This document shows positions 47,404-57,289 of a stretch of 64,000 bases of DNA, one piece after another. Where the stretch lies: assembly GCF_018403685.1 (NCBI RefSeq), contig NZ_BOVK01000039.1, positions 1 through 64,000 of the forward strand. The letters run 5' to 3'. Both the position numbers and the translations under genes were made by a program. Within the stretch, counting starts at the first letter, position 1; every line of letters starts with the position of its first letter. Origin of the DNA: Xylanibacillus composti (lineage in GTDB: Bacteria > Bacillota > Bacilli > Paenibacillales > K13). The notes beneath the pieces were generated by a model. It saw only the letters and a list, made by a program, of their open reading frames with translations. It did not search any database and had not been told where the DNA came from.

Positions 47404-48227
47404 CGTTGTTACGCTTGGAAGACGTGTCCGTGAGGCTTCACAACCGTACGGTGCTGGATTCGCTGAATTGGCAGGTGGAGGTCGGAAAAATTTACAGCAT
47501 TATCGGTCCGAATGGCAGCGGCAAAAGCACCTTGCTCAAAACTTGCGCCGGTCAATTAAAGCCTGCGCAAGGAAAGGTGCTCTTGCAAGGCAGACTGCTC
47601 GACAGCTATCCCCGTCGGCAGTTGGCACGGCATATGGCAATGCTTCAGCAAAGTCAAGCATCTCTGCCGGACGTGTCCGTGCGTTCGCTGGTCAGTTACG
47701 GACGTTTTCCTCATCAGCCTGTATGGGGCGCAAAGCGCAAGGAAGACGAGAAGATTGTCGAATGGGCCATGGCTCAGACCGGAACGCTACCCTTCGCGGA
47801 GCGAAAGCTGTCTAACTTATCCGGCGGAGAACGGCAACGCGTATGGATTGCCATGACCTTGGCACAGCAATCGGGGCTCATCTTATTAGATGAACCGACG
47901 ACCTATCTCGATGTCAATCACCAGTGGGAGGTTATGGAGCTAGTCCACGATCTGAATCGCAAATATAGCATTACGATCGTCATGGTCCTGCACGATCTCA
48001 ACCATGCTGCAGCTTGCTCCGATGAATTGTTGGTGATGCGAGCTGGCGAAATGTATGCCAGCGGACCGCCGGAGCAAGTCATCACCGATCGCATGCTGCG
48101 CGATGTGTTCGGTGTGAGAGGGAGCGTAGGAAGGGATGATCGAAGCGGTCGCATGCATTGCCATATCGAAGGGCTGCTTGAGGCGGTTGATTTCTCAGCT
48201 CAACCCGCAATCGCAGCAGTCAAATAA
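47400..48227 (+). CDS. FecE/BtuD-type ABC transporter ATPase
   Basis: ATG 47400 follows AAGGAGGGAAG and gives 275 residues. Walker A is GPNGSGKST, the signature is LSGGERQR, Walker B is LILLDEPTTYLD and the switch histidine is in VLHDLNHA. With the lipoprotein and permease it completes a class II importer. The extra 30 residues at the C-terminus are not informative. The AAA+ chelatase gene starts 36 bases downstream, so import and chelatase genes form one transcript. Confidence 0.9.
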   Translation: MTLLRLEDVSVRLHNRTVLDSLNWQVEVGKIYSIIGPNGSGKSTLLKTCAGQLKPAQGKVLLQGRLLDSYPRRQLARHMAMLQQSQASLPDVSVRSLVSYGRFPHQPVWGAKRKEDEKIVEWAMAQTGTLPFAERKLSNLSGGERQRVWIAMTLAQQSGLILLDEPTTYLDVNHQWEVMELVHDLNRKYSITIVMVLHDLNHAAACSDELLVMRAGEMYASGPPEQVITDRMLRDVFGVRGSVGRDDRSGRMHCHIEGLLEAVDFSAQPAIAAVK

Positions 48228-48263
48228 CGAATGTCTAAAACATTTACAAAGGAGAGGATCAAC

Positions 48264-49202
48264 ATGGAGGGGAAAGCAGACGTATATCCGTTCGCGGCAA
48301 TCGTCGGACAGGACTTGATGCGCAAAGGGCTGCTGCTTAATCTTGTCAATCGGAAGCTCGGCGGCATCTTGATCCGCGGGGAGAAAGGCACTGCCAAATC
48401 GACGGCCGTACGCGCGCTCGCGGACTTAATGCCGGAGCTTAGCGTCGTGAATTTGCCCGTACATGCTACGGAGGATCGCGTCGTCGGCACATTGGATATC
48501 GAGCATGCGATCCGGGAAGGAGAGAAAAAGTTCGAGCCGGGACTGTTAGCGAAGGCGCATGGACATATATTGTACGTGGATGAAATTAATTTGCTCGATG
48601 ATGCGATCGTCGATGCGCTGCTCGACGCAGCAGCCATGGGAGTAAACACCGTTGAGCGAGAAGGCGTCTCTTACTCGCATCCGAGCCGCTTTATCTTGAT
48701 CGGTACGATGAACCCGGAGGAAGGGGAGCTGCGGCCGCAGCTGCTGGATCGCTTCGCGCTTTCAGTAGAGGTGAATGGGGAACGAGATGTGGAAAGCCGA
48801 ATGGAGGTCATTCGCCGGCGCCTAGCATTCGAAGCAGATCCAGCCGAGTTCCGCAGACGTTATGAGTCGCAACAACAAGAGCTGCGGGAACGGATAGAAC
48901 GAGCGCGTCAGCTAATCGAGCAAATCAAACCGTCCGAGGAGTTACTGAAATGGACCGCCGCAGTCGGCATTCGGCTGAAGGTAGACGGTCATCGTTCGGA
49001 TATCATGTTAATGAAAACCGCCATGGCGATGGCTGCATTCCAGGGAAGAACGCAGATTGTGGCAGACGATATGGTAGAAGCGGCGATGATGGTGATGCCG
49101 CATCGCATGCGCAAGCGGCCGTTCGAAGAGGGAGCATATGACCACGAGACGATACGCGAGCTGCTCGGCGACCTTCTGTCCGAGGTCACCCATGCAAGTT
49201 AA
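48264..49202 (+). CDS. ChlI/BchI-like AAA+ chelatase subunit
   Basis: I choose ATG 48264 ([17 protein letters not shown], 312 residues), preceded by AAAGGAGAGG. Walker A is GEKGTAKST (about 39-47) and Walker B is [12 protein letters not shown]. The insertion [27 protein letters not shown] is characteristic of magnesium-chelatase I subunits. ChlI powers metal insertion by a ChlH/CobN subunit. The stop overlaps the ChlD-like gene. Confidence 0.92.
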   Translation: MEGKADVYPFAAIVGQDLMRKGLLLNLVNRKLGGILIRGEKGTAKSTAVRALADLMPELSVVNLPVHATEDRVVGTLDIEHAIREGEKKFEPGLLAKAHGHILYVDEINLLDDAIVDALLDAAAMGVNTVEREGVSYSHPSRFILIGTMNPEEGELRPQLLDRFALSVEVNGERDVESRMEVIRRRLAFEADPAEFRRRYESQQQELRERIERARQLIEQIKPSEELLKWTAAVGIRLKVDGHRSDIMLMKTAMAMAAFQGRTQIVADDMVEAAMMVMPHRMRKRPFEEGAYDHETIRELLGDLLSEVTHAS

Positions 49203-51189
49203 GCCTCACTTGTATCCGTTCTGTGCTGTAGTCGGTCAAGATCGTGCGCAAAAGGCGCTGCTGCTTCATGCGGTAAATCCGGGATTAAAGGGGGTGCTGC
49301 TGGCAGGCCCACCAGGAACGGCGAAGTCCACGCTCATCCATGGTGTTGCAGAGTTGCTGCCGGAACTTAACGTCATTAACATTCCTTTGAACGTTGATGA
49401 GGTGCGGCTTTGGGGCGACTGGGATATGGCAGCTGCTGTCCGCAGCGGCAAACGAACGTTTGTCCCCGGCTTGCTTGCAGCTGCAGACGGGCACATCGTC
49501 ACGGTAGACAATGCGCATATCATGCCCGAAAGGTTAATGAAAGCGATCCTGACTGCTGGCGACAATGTAGCGGGCGAGCCCGCGCATGGGCATGTCCGCA
49601 AGAACTCTGAGCGAAGAAGTGGCCGTGACAGTGCAGCATTCCGCCTGTTCGCAGCTATGAGTCCGGACGATGGGAGGCCGCTGCCGGCGATGTTTGATCG
49701 CTGCGGGCTATATGTGCGGCTGGAAACCTCGACGGACCTTGCGGAGCGAACGGACATCGCAAGTCGCTTGCTCGCCTTCGAACAAGATCCGGAGTCGTTT
49801 CGCCTAGCTTATGAATCGGAAACGAAGGAATTGAGAGCACGTATCGCAGCGGCTAGGACTCGGCTGCCTGCTGTACATATTGATGGAGAGCTGCTACGTT
49901 TGGCTGCCGAAATCGCTGAGGAAGCTGGCTGTCTGGGACACCGCGCGGACATCCTGCTGATCGAAGCGGTCCGTACGATCACAGCTTGGGAGGGTCTTAG
50001 CGAGACGACACAGGAACATCTGCAAGAAGCGGCGGGCTTTGTGCTGCCGCACCGGATGCGTGCAGCATCTTACTCGGAAGAGTCGCGAGGGAAGTCGCCG
50101 GCAGACTTAGCGGATCAAGAGCCAACGAAGCATGATTCGAATGACGATCATCCATCACCAGGATCGCATCGCGATAAGGAAAGCCAAAGAGAAAGCCAAG
50201 CGGAAGGAGAGAATAATGCGACAAACGGCGAGCAAGTTGACCGGTCACAATTCGCTTCGCCTGCACAACTTGGGGGCGACCACAACGGCGAAGCCGATAG
50301 TAGACAATCTCTTTCCTTAGAGGCGCGGGCTGTAGTGGAAGCCGTTGGACGGGAAATCGCTGTGCAGCCATTCGTCTTTACCCCGCCGCAGCCAATGAAG
50401 CAAGCGCAAACTGGGAAACGAAATCAAGCGTCAGTAGGAACGGTAAACGGTCGATATGTGCGGGCTGCGATGCCGCGCGGCCCTCTAAGAGACATTGCGT
50501 TTGATGCCACGCTTCGTATGGCGGCTCCCTTTCAGCGGATACGTAAGCAACAATCAAGTTCATATAACACGAACTTAAAGCTATGGATTGAGCCGAGTGA
50601 TGTGCGTGTGAAGGTTAGGGAAAACAAGACAGGAACTGCTTTGCTATTCGTCGTCGATGCCAGCGGTTCGATGAATGCAAATAAGAGAATGAAGGCTGTC
50701 AAAGGTGCGGTATTGTCTTTACTTCGTGATGCGTACCGGCAGCGTGACCATGTGGGCTTGATTGCCTTTCGCGATCAACAAGCTGAATTGCTGCTCGGGT
50801 TGACACGCAGTGTAGAGCTCGCGGAACGCAAATTGAGGACGCTGCCAGCTGGCGGGAAAACGCCGCTAGGTATTGGACTGGAAAAGGGACTCATTGCGAT
50901 TCGCCCTTTGTTAAATAGAAGAAGTGGACTCATCCCCGCGATGATCGTCATGACCGATGGAAAGGCGAACGTCAGCGCAGAAGCGGCAGGTGATCCATGG
51001 CAGGAAAGCCTGCAAGCTGCACAACGCATCGCAGCGGCTGGCATACGCACACTTGTGATCGATACAGAGGATGGTGTAGTACGATTCGGCTATGCCCGCA
51101 AGCTGGCGGAAGCGATGCAAGCGCGGTATTACCGGTTAGAACAATTGGAGGCTGGGAGTATCGAACGAGCTGTACGGACGTTGATCTAA
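49192..51189 (+). CDS. ChlD-like AAA/VWA chelatase subunit
   Basis: ATG 49192 ([17 protein letters not shown]) gives 665 residues. An N-terminal AAA domain keeps Walker A (GPPGTAKST) but has VDNAHI at Walker B, where ChlI has VDEINL. The acidic catalytic residue is lost, as is usual for ChlD. A polar, Glu/Ser/Asn-rich linker (about 310-400) follows. The C-terminal VWA domain has the MIDAS motif VDASGSMN and a conserved MTDGKANVS. It overlaps chlI by 11 bases and precedes the CobN-type gene. Confidence 0.92.
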   Translation: MQVKPHLYPFCAVVGQDRAQKALLLHAVNPGLKGVLLAGPPGTAKSTLIHGVAELLPELNVINIPLNVDEVRLWGDWDMAAAVRSGKRTFVPGLLAAADGHIVTVDNAHIMPERLMKAILTAGDNVAGEPAHGHVRKNSERRSGRDSAAFRLFAAMSPDDGRPLPAMFDRCGLYVRLETSTDLAERTDIASRLLAFEQDPESFRLAYESETKELRARIAAARTRLPAVHIDGELLRLAAEIAEEAGCLGHRADILLIEAVRTITAWEGLSETTQEHLQEAAGFVLPHRMRAASYSEESRGKSPADLADQEPTKHDSNDDHPSPGSHRDKESQRESQAEGENNATNGEQVDRSQFASPAQLGGDHNGEADSRQSLSLEARAVVEAVGREIAVQPFVFTPPQPMKQAQTGKRNQASVGTVNGRYVRAAMPRGPLRDIAFDATLRMAAPFQRIRKQQSSSYNTNLKLWIEPSDVRVKVRENKTGTALLFVVDASGSMNANKRMKAVKGAVLSLLRDAYRQRDHVGLIAFRDQQAELLLGLTRSVELAERKLRTLPAGGKTPLGIGLEKGLIAIRPLLNRRSGLIPAMIVMTDGKANVSAEAAGDPWQESLQAAQRIAAAGIRTLVIDTEDGVVRFGYARKLAEAMQARYYRLEQLEAGSIERAVRTLI

Positions 51190-51228
51190 AAATAATGATT
51201 TATGGATTACGGAAAGGAGGATGGCGCG

Positions 51229-54200
51229 TTGCTATCCATACTCACAAACGGGGAAACGACGTTGTCGCATTTGTCTGAAGCATATCAATTGCTTGATCAA
51301 AATCAGAAAAAACAGCTGCATCTGACCATCATCGATTTAGGGAGTCGGAAGATCGACGAGCTTGAGGACGTGGAAGCCACGCTTGTTGGAGCTGACCTGG
51401 TCATCTTCGATGCACATGGCGTCCGCCAGGACGTTGTCGAATGGTTGAGTAGCCTGCTAAGCAAAGGGACGGCTCATATCGTTCCGCTTGGCGGCAACTC
51501 CGCTGAGATCGCTTCGCTACTCAGGCTAGGCAGTCTGACCTTTGCAAATTTGCCTAGACAAGAAGGGCATACACAGGCGGCAACGTCCTTGTCGCTAGAA
51601 GGAATGGATGAGGGTAAGGCGGATTATGAACACTACGTTCGATTTACCGAATATTGGCGGGGCGGAGGCACAGCGAATATGCTCGGACTGCTTTGTCTGG
51701 CAGGCCGTGAATACGGCGGCTGCCATCTGTTGCCGGAGCCTAAGGAGCCGGTATATGTTCGGGAGTTAACGATTATGGAGCCGAGCAGTCGCACGGTTTA
51801 CTCGTCTGCAGCCAGCTACCGGCAAAGCAATCGCTACGACGAAGGTCGGCCGAATGTCGCGATTTTATATCTTGGGAATAGCAATCCGCTCGATACTGCG
51901 GAATGTATTGCGCAGCTTAAGGAACAATTGGAGGCTTTCGTGAACGTCATGCCGATCGCGTTTCCTTCAGTGATGAACATTCCACTCGACCGTCTGCGCG
52001 AGTTGCTACTTGGCGAAGGTCACCAAGTCGACCTTATCGTGAACCTGCTGCCTTTCCGACTTGGGATTGGTCCCGGCGGAGGAAATCAAGACGGGGCTGT
52101 GCAGATGCTGGAACAGCTCGATGTGCCGATGCTGCATCCGCTATTGTTGAACAGTAGAACGGAACAAGAATGGAGACAGTCTGCGAGTGAACTTGAGCCA
52201 TCTTTGCTGCTCGTTCAGGTCATGCTGCCGGAGCTTGACGGGAGCGTGGAGATGTTTCCGATAGCGGCACTGCAGGAAGACGGAGAAGACGCCGAGCTAA
52301 ACGTTCCGCTAAAGCGGCTTGCACTTATACCTGAACGGACGAAACGCTTGACAGATCGCATCCGCCGCTGGCTTGCTCTGCGGAGCAAGCCCAATGCAGA
52401 GAAGAAGCTGGCGCTCATTGGCTACAATTATCCGCCAGGCGAAGGAACGGTGTTCGGCGGTTCCTTCTTGGATACATTCGAATCGATAGCACGTTTATTG
52501 AGCTGGCTGAAGCAGCAAGGATATCATACCGAGGAACTGTCAGCGGCGGAGCTGCGTGCCAGATTTTTAGAGGGCGGTCTAGTCAATTCCGCAAAATGGT
52601 CTGATCCTCAAGCTTCGAGTCAGTTGATCCGTTATGCGGATCCCCATTTCACACAGAAGCTATCCAGACGTTCTTGGGGAGAAGAAGCGATAAGCCGCTG
52701 GGGTCAGCCGCCTGGTGACATCATGACGGACAACGGCTCCTTTCTCATACCCGGTCTAATGATCGGCCAAGTGTTTATCGGCCTGCAACCTTCACGCGGT
52801 ATCCATGAGGATCCAGAGAAGTCACTGCACGATCGTTCGTTACTACCTACGCATCAATATACTGCGTTTTATCAATGGATTCGTGAACAGTTTCAAGCGG
52901 ATGCCATCGTCCATATCGGGACACACGGCACCTTAGAGTTTCAGCGGGGGAAAGAGGCCGCTCTGTCTGGGGACTGTGTACCGGATGACTTACTCGGGGA
53001 TTTGCCAAATTTGTACTACTATTACGTAGGGAATCCGTCCGAAGCGATGATCGCCAAGCGGCGCAGCCATGCCGTATTGATCGGCTATCAGGCGCCGGCT
53101 TTTACTGAAGCTGAGCTGTATGGCGAATGGCGTGAGCTTGAAGCCTTGCTGCACGAATATCGTGAAGCGAAGCAGCTCGCGCCGGAACGATGTGAGGCGA
53201 TTCTACAAGAGCTGCAGGCGGTAGCGAAGTCGCTTGACTTCTCCGCGGAGACCGTAGAACACATGGAGGAGGAGCTCTATCGCATGCAGCGTTCGCTCAT
53301 CCCTAGTGGACTGCATGTGCTTGGCGACAGCTATTCTCCTGAAGTCGCTTTGAACCATATGCAATTCGTGCTTCGCCACGAGCGGGGAAATATTCGCTCA
53401 ATTCGCGGACTGCTCGCTGAACGTCAAGGCGTTCGGGCGGATGCGCTAACTTCGGGCAAGCATGTGAGCTTGCTGCGCCAGCTCGATGAGGAAGCGAATG
53501 CGTTAGTGACCGCTTATGTGTCAAACAAGGCAATCCCGGACATGTATAAGAGTGAACATCCAGATTGGCTTAAGCAGTTGGAAGCTTCGCTCGAGTACGG
53601 TTACGAAGCTTACCTAAGATCATTGCAAAATGAGGAAGCAGAAGGGCTGATGCGGGCGTTGGAAGGCCGGTACGTTCCAGCTAAGCTCGCTGGTGACGTG
53701 CTGCGAACACCTGAAATATTGCCGACCGGACGCAATCTGTACCAATTCGATCCCCGCTTAGTGCCCAGCCGTACAGCTGCTGAACGGGGGGCGATTGTCG
53801 CCGAAAACTCCATACAGCAATATCGCGAGCAGCACGGGGACTACCCGCACACGACGGCGGTCATCCTCTGGGGGATTGAGACGTCGCGCACACAAGGGGA
53901 AACCATCGGGCAAATCCTGCATTATATGGGGGTTCGCATTGGCGGGGGAGTCGGAACGTTCCGTACAGAATATGAAGTGATCCCGCTTGCGGAATTAGGC
54001 CGACCGCGCTTGAACGTCATGGTGCATATTACTGGGGTTTTTCGCGATTTGTTTCCGAATTTGCTGGAAGAATTACATGACCTATTCCGCAAGGTTTCGG
54101 AGCTGGATGAACCTGATGAGCTCAATTGGTTCAAGGCTCATACACGAAGCATGGAGGAGGAGCTGCTTGCTGCTGGATATGAGGCAAGTCAAGCGCATGA

Positions 54201-54924
54201 CTTAGCTTGCGCCCGCATCTTCGGCCCGGCAGAAGGAGAGTATGGCACGACGGTGACGCGGATGATCGAGACGAAGCTATGGAACGAGGAGTCTGAGCTC
54301 GGAGCGGCATACACGGACAGCCAGCAGCATGTATACAGCGCACTAGCGCGAGGACAGGCGGAGCCGGAATTGTACCGGTCACATATGCTGGAGGTGGATA
54401 TTGTGTCGCAAATTCGCAGCAGTCATGAATGGGAAGTAACGGATTCTGACCACTATTATGAGTATTTTGGCGGCTTGGCAAAGTCTGTGGAAGTGATGAA
54501 AGGTCGTAAAGCAGACATTCATATTACGGATACGACAGGGGAGCAAATCAAGACAGAATCTGCCGAACATGCGATTGCACGCGGAGTAAGGACTCGCTTA
54601 ACGAACCCGAAATGGATCAACGATCTCTTGAAGCATCCTTATCATGGCGCAAAGGAAATGGCCAGCCGATTCGAGTATGTACTGGGACTTGCAGCCACGA
54701 CTGGAAAAGTAGAACCTTGGGTATTCGATCGTCTGCATGACGTCTATATGGCTGATGAAGCACTTAGCCGGAAGCTGCAGGACAACAACCGTTGGGCTTA
54801 CCATGCGATGATCGAAACATTGCTGGAAAGCGAGCAGCGAGGATACTGGACACCGAATGAACAAGTTCTGCATCAGCTGCGGCAGAAATACCTAGAGCTT
54901 GAAGGAGAGTTGGAAGGGGAATGA
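51229..54924 (+). CDS. CobN/ChlH-type large chelatase subunit
   Basis: TTG 51229 follows AAAGGAGG at ideal spacing and gives 1231 residues; ATG 51202 would add nine. Family motifs are HIGTHGTLEFQRGKEAALSGD, LPNLYYYYVGNPSEAMIAKRR, and GIETSRTQGETIGQILHYMGVR with ELGRPRLNVMVHITGVFRD. CobN inserts cobalt into hydrogenobyrinate diamide and ChlH inserts magnesium into protoporphyrin. Neither pathway is in the window. With dedicated ChlI and ChlD partners, a Fec importer and a Zur box, a role in handling a zinc-related or other metal tetrapyrrole is more likely than B12 synthesis. Confidence 0.9.
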   Translation: MLSILTNGETTLSHLSEAYQLLDQNQKKQLHLTIIDLGSRKIDELEDVEATLVGADLVIFDAHGVRQDVVEWLSSLLSKGTAHIVPLGGNSAEIASLLRLGSLTFANLPRQEGHTQAATSLSLEGMDEGKADYEHYVRFTEYWRGGGTANMLGLLCLAGREYGGCHLLPEPKEPVYVRELTIMEPSSRTVYSSAASYRQSNRYDEGRPNVAILYLGNSNPLDTAECIAQLKEQLEAFVNVMPIAFPSVMNIPLDRLRELLLGEGHQVDLIVNLLPFRLGIGPGGGNQDGAVQMLEQLDVPMLHPLLLNSRTEQEWRQSASELEPSLLLVQVMLPELDGSVEMFPIAALQEDGEDAELNVPLKRLALIPERTKRLTDRIRRWLALRSKPNAEKKLALIGYNYPPGEGTVFGGSFLDTFESIARLLSWLKQQGYHTEELSAAELRARFLEGGLVNSAKWSDPQASSQLIRYADPHFTQKLSRRSWGEEAISRWGQPPGDIMTDNGSFLIPGLMIGQVFIGLQPSRGIHEDPEKSLHDRSLLPTHQYTAFYQWIREQFQADAIVHIGTHGTLEFQRGKEAALSGDCVPDDLLGDLPNLYYYYVGNPSEAMIAKRRSHAVLIGYQAPAFTEAELYGEWRELEALLHEYREAKQLAPERCEAILQELQAVAKSLDFSAETVEHMEEELYRMQRSLIPSGLHVLGDSYSPEVALNHMQFVLRHERGNIRSIRGLLAERQGVRADALTSGKHVSLLRQLDEEANALVTAYVSNKAIPDMYKSEHPDWLKQLEASLEYGYEAYLRSLQNEEAEGLMRALEGRYVPAKLAGDVLRTPEILPTGRNLYQFDPRLVPSRTAAERGAIVAENSIQQYREQHGDYPHTTAVILWGIETSRTQGETIGQILHYMGVRIGGGVGTFRTEYEVIPLAELGRPRLNVMVHITGVFRDLFPNLLEELHDLFRKVSELDEPDELNWFKAHTRSMEEELLAAGYEASQAHDLACARIFGPAEGEYGTTVTRMIETKLWNEESELGAAYTDSQQHVYSALARGQAEPELYRSHMLEVDIVSQIRSSHEWEVTDSDHYYEYFGGLAKSVEVMKGRKADIHITDTTGEQIKTESAEHAIARGVRTRLTNPKWINDLLKHPYHGAKEMASRFEYVLGLAATTGKVEPWVFDRLHDVYMADEALSRKLQDNNRWAYHAMIETLLESEQRGYWTPNEQVLHQLRQKYLELEGELEGE

Positions 54925-54983
54925 GAACAGCTTGAGGCATAAGCTGAAATCCATTTAAATTAAGAAATGAGGTGTTTACCTAG

Positions 54984-55877
54984 ATGATCGAAATCTTACG
55001 CAACGAAGCTGCTTGGGAACAAGCTTGGAAGGACGATCAAACGACAGGTGTAAACTTAATGAAGGCAGCAGGGATTGAGCCCAGATTCACTTTTGGTACC
55101 ATAGCGGCCAAAAACTACAACGAGCAATCATTCAACGATGAAGGAAGAAGACGGTCAGCACGTATTATCGGCTGGTTGGAAAATCAAGGCGTAAATTTTA
55201 ATGGCGCCTCTGTCCTCGACATCGGAGCGGCCTCTGGAATATTTTCTATTCCCTTTGCGCAAAGAGGAGCAGATGTGACCGCCGTTGAGCCGTCGCTTCC
55301 GTTCACAGAACTATTGGAGCACAACAATCAAAAATGGGCCGACGGTAAGGTAAAGATCGTGCGCGCAGCCTTTGAAGATATGGATACGAAGACATTAGGC
55401 TGGAACCAAGCTTTTGATTTTGTCTTTGTGTCAATGTGCCCAGCGATCACAGACTGGGAGATGGTGGAGAAAGTGATCAGCTGCGCTCGAAAATTTTGTT
55501 ATATCAGCTTGGCAGCAGGTCCTAAAGAACACAGCCTCACCCTTGAAATATTACCGCTGTTAAACCATTCATACAACAAGCATCAAAACTCCGAGATGAT
55601 GTATTTGCTGCAGCTGCTTTATCTAAAAGGGTACGCCTTTCATTCACTCGTCACAAAAGAAATGAAAGCCAGGGTTGTGTCTCGTGCGGAAGCCATTCAA
55701 GAGGTTTTACATTGGCTTAACTTTTACAATTATCCAGTAGATGAGAATACGCAGGCCATCATTGAAGATTATCTGGATCAAACTTATCCTGGAAAAACGA
55801 TCCCAATCAAACAAGGAGGGCGCTTCGGCAAAGTGCTCATTCAGTTAGAAGAGCAAAGCATGTTTAATTATTCATGA
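54984..55877 (+). CDS. Class I SAM-dependent methyltransferase
   Basis: This 297-residue protein starts after GAAATGAGGTG. SAM motif I is VLDIGAASGIFSIPFAQRG, with VEPS at the acidic-loop position and an MCPAITDW post-motif. It ends the chelatase operon, 59 bases after the CobN-type gene. In tetrapyrrole pathways methyltransferases modify the ring or side chains, so it may tailor the substrate of the chelatase. That link rests on position only. Confidence 0.8.
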   Translation: MIEILRNEAAWEQAWKDDQTTGVNLMKAAGIEPRFTFGTIAAKNYNEQSFNDEGRRRSARIIGWLENQGVNFNGASVLDIGAASGIFSIPFAQRGADVTAVEPSLPFTELLEHNNQKWADGKVKIVRAAFEDMDTKTLGWNQAFDFVFVSMCPAITDWEMVEKVISCARKFCYISLAAGPKEHSLTLEILPLLNHSYNKHQNSEMMYLLQLLYLKGYAFHSLVTKEMKARVVSRAEAIQEVLHWLNFYNYPVDENTQAIIEDYLDQTYPGKTIPIKQGGRFGKVLIQLEEQSMFNYS

Positions 55878-56062
55878 GGATGAATCAACCAAAGCGCCTA
55901 CATCAGATGAGTTCCCGCATAAGGGACGCGTTGTACGAAACAATGGCGGTTCCGGAAGAGCGGGAATTTTTGATCCAGATGGGCATGATATTCAGGCGGA
56001 TGAAGAAAGAGGCGTGTACTTTGATTGTGTTTGCCTTTGAAAAACAACACTTATCATATTAA
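55874..56062 (+). CDS. Short hypothetical protein, probably a gene remnant
   Basis: The 62-residue frame (MRMNQPKRLHQMSSRIRDALYE) overlaps the methyltransferase stop. Residues SSRIRDALYETMAVPEEREF vaguely resemble a tautomerase-family segment, but the frame has no full domain and no clear ribosome binding site. It abuts a permease fragment, suggesting rearranged debris. Confidence 0.3.
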   Translation: MRMNQPKRLHQMSSRIRDALYETMAVPEEREFLIQMGMIFRRMKKEACTLIVFAFEKQHLSY

Positions 56063-56238
56063 ATGGAATGGTCATTGCGCTTGTTGGCATTTTAAGTGGT
56101 TTAGTCGCTTCTTATGAATTGGGTACACCACCCGGCGCTTCAATCACATTAATTTTAATGTTGATTTTTTCAGTCATAACACTTGCAAAGTACATGTTAG
56201 ATTACTTGAAATTGGATAGACTATTTAATAAAAGTTAA
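56020..56238 (+). pseudogene. C-terminal fragment of a zinc-type ABC permease (ZnuB/AdcB-like)
   Basis: Reading in the frame that ends at TAA 56238 gives LIILNGMVIALVGILSGLVA followed by SYELGTPPGASITLIL and a basic tail. The last helix and the SYYLxxPSGATI-like motif are those of ABC-3 permeases for zinc or manganese. There is no start or N-terminal part. A zinc-permease relic right behind a Zur-boxed operon suggests this locus once held, or recombined with, a classical zinc transporter. Confidence 0.6.
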
Positions 56239-56374
56239 GTCTAGAATGAAATATGCAGAAAATGACAAATCGAGTTTACGCCGTAGATTTGCCATTTTGA
56301 AAATAAGCCCATGCATCATACTGAGTAATCACTTCACCTATGGAAAGTTAAACTAAAGTGGAAGGGAGTTAATC

Positions 56375-57289
56375 ATGAAGGAAGTTGATGTTGTTATTAT
56401 TGGAGGAGGTCCTGCAGGTTTAAGTGCTGGACTTGTGCTAGGACGTGCTAGAAAGAAGACATTGATTATTGATGAGGGCCAACCGCGTAATGCAGTGACT
56501 AGAGAGGCTCATGGCTTTTTAACACGTGATGGCATTAGCCCACATGACTTTCGAAATATTGCAAAAGAGCAGCTTCGCACTTATCCATCGGTTTCACATC
56601 TGGAAGATATCGTCAAGTTGATAGAAGGGGAAGATGGACAATTTTTGTTGGAAACTGTTTCGGGGGTGAAGATAGCCACTAGAAAACTGCTGTTTGCTAT
56701 CGGAATGAAGGATCGTGATCTTGGTATACCAGGGTTGGCGGAGGTCTATGGTAAGAGTGCGTTTGTATGCCCGTATTGTGATGGCTGGGAACTAAGGGAT
56801 CAGCAATTAGTTGTCATAAACAGAGGAGCGACATTAATGCATTTTGTCCCATTGTTTTCTGGGTGGTCGAAGCAGTTAGTAGTTTGTACAAATGGTCTCG
56901 ATGAATTGAGTGAAGCGGAACGTGAAGAATTGCGCGCACATAATATCCCGGTATTTAATGCACCAATACATTCAATCCAATCAAATCAAGGCATGGTAAG
57001 CCATATCAAGCTTGAGGATGGGACGGAAATTTCGTGCACAGGGATTTTCTTCAAGCCGGAATTGGAACTTGGATCGGATTTGCCAGTTGCCCTTGGTTGC
57101 CGGATGTTGGATACTGGAATCATTGAAGTCGATGAGTTTGGAAAAACTAGTGTACCTGGTGTTTATGCAGCAGGGGATGCAACTACACACTTACACCAAT
57201 CTATTGTTGCAGCTGCTTCAGGTGCTGTATCCGCAGCTGCAATAAACGGGGAATTAAATCAAGAAGAATGGCGGAAGAGCAACGTTTGA
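56375..57289 (+). CDS. Thioredoxin reductase-like FAD/NAD(P) oxidoreductase
   Basis: The 304-residue protein starts after GGAAGGGAG. The FAD motif is VVIIGGGPAGLSAGLVLGRA, the redox CxxC is CPYC (AFVCPYCDGWEL), and the C-terminal FAD motif is GVYAAGDATTHLHQSIVAAASG. This type is close to thioredoxin reductase and to small disulfide oxidoreductases of natural-product loci. The NADPH-binding region (VVINRGATLMHF) lacks a classic GGGxSA motif, so the electron donor is uncertain. Confidence 0.82.
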   Translation: MKEVDVVIIGGGPAGLSAGLVLGRARKKTLIIDEGQPRNAVTREAHGFLTRDGISPHDFRNIAKEQLRTYPSVSHLEDIVKLIEGEDGQFLLETVSGVKIATRKLLFAIGMKDRDLGIPGLAEVYGKSAFVCPYCDGWELRDQQLVVINRGATLMHFVPLFSGWSKQLVVCTNGLDELSEAEREELRAHNIPVFNAPIHSIQSNQGMVSHIKLEDGTEISCTGIFFKPELELGSDLPVALGCRMLDTGIIEVDEFGKTSVPGVYAAGDATTHLHQSIVAAASGAVSAAAINGELNQEEWRKSNV

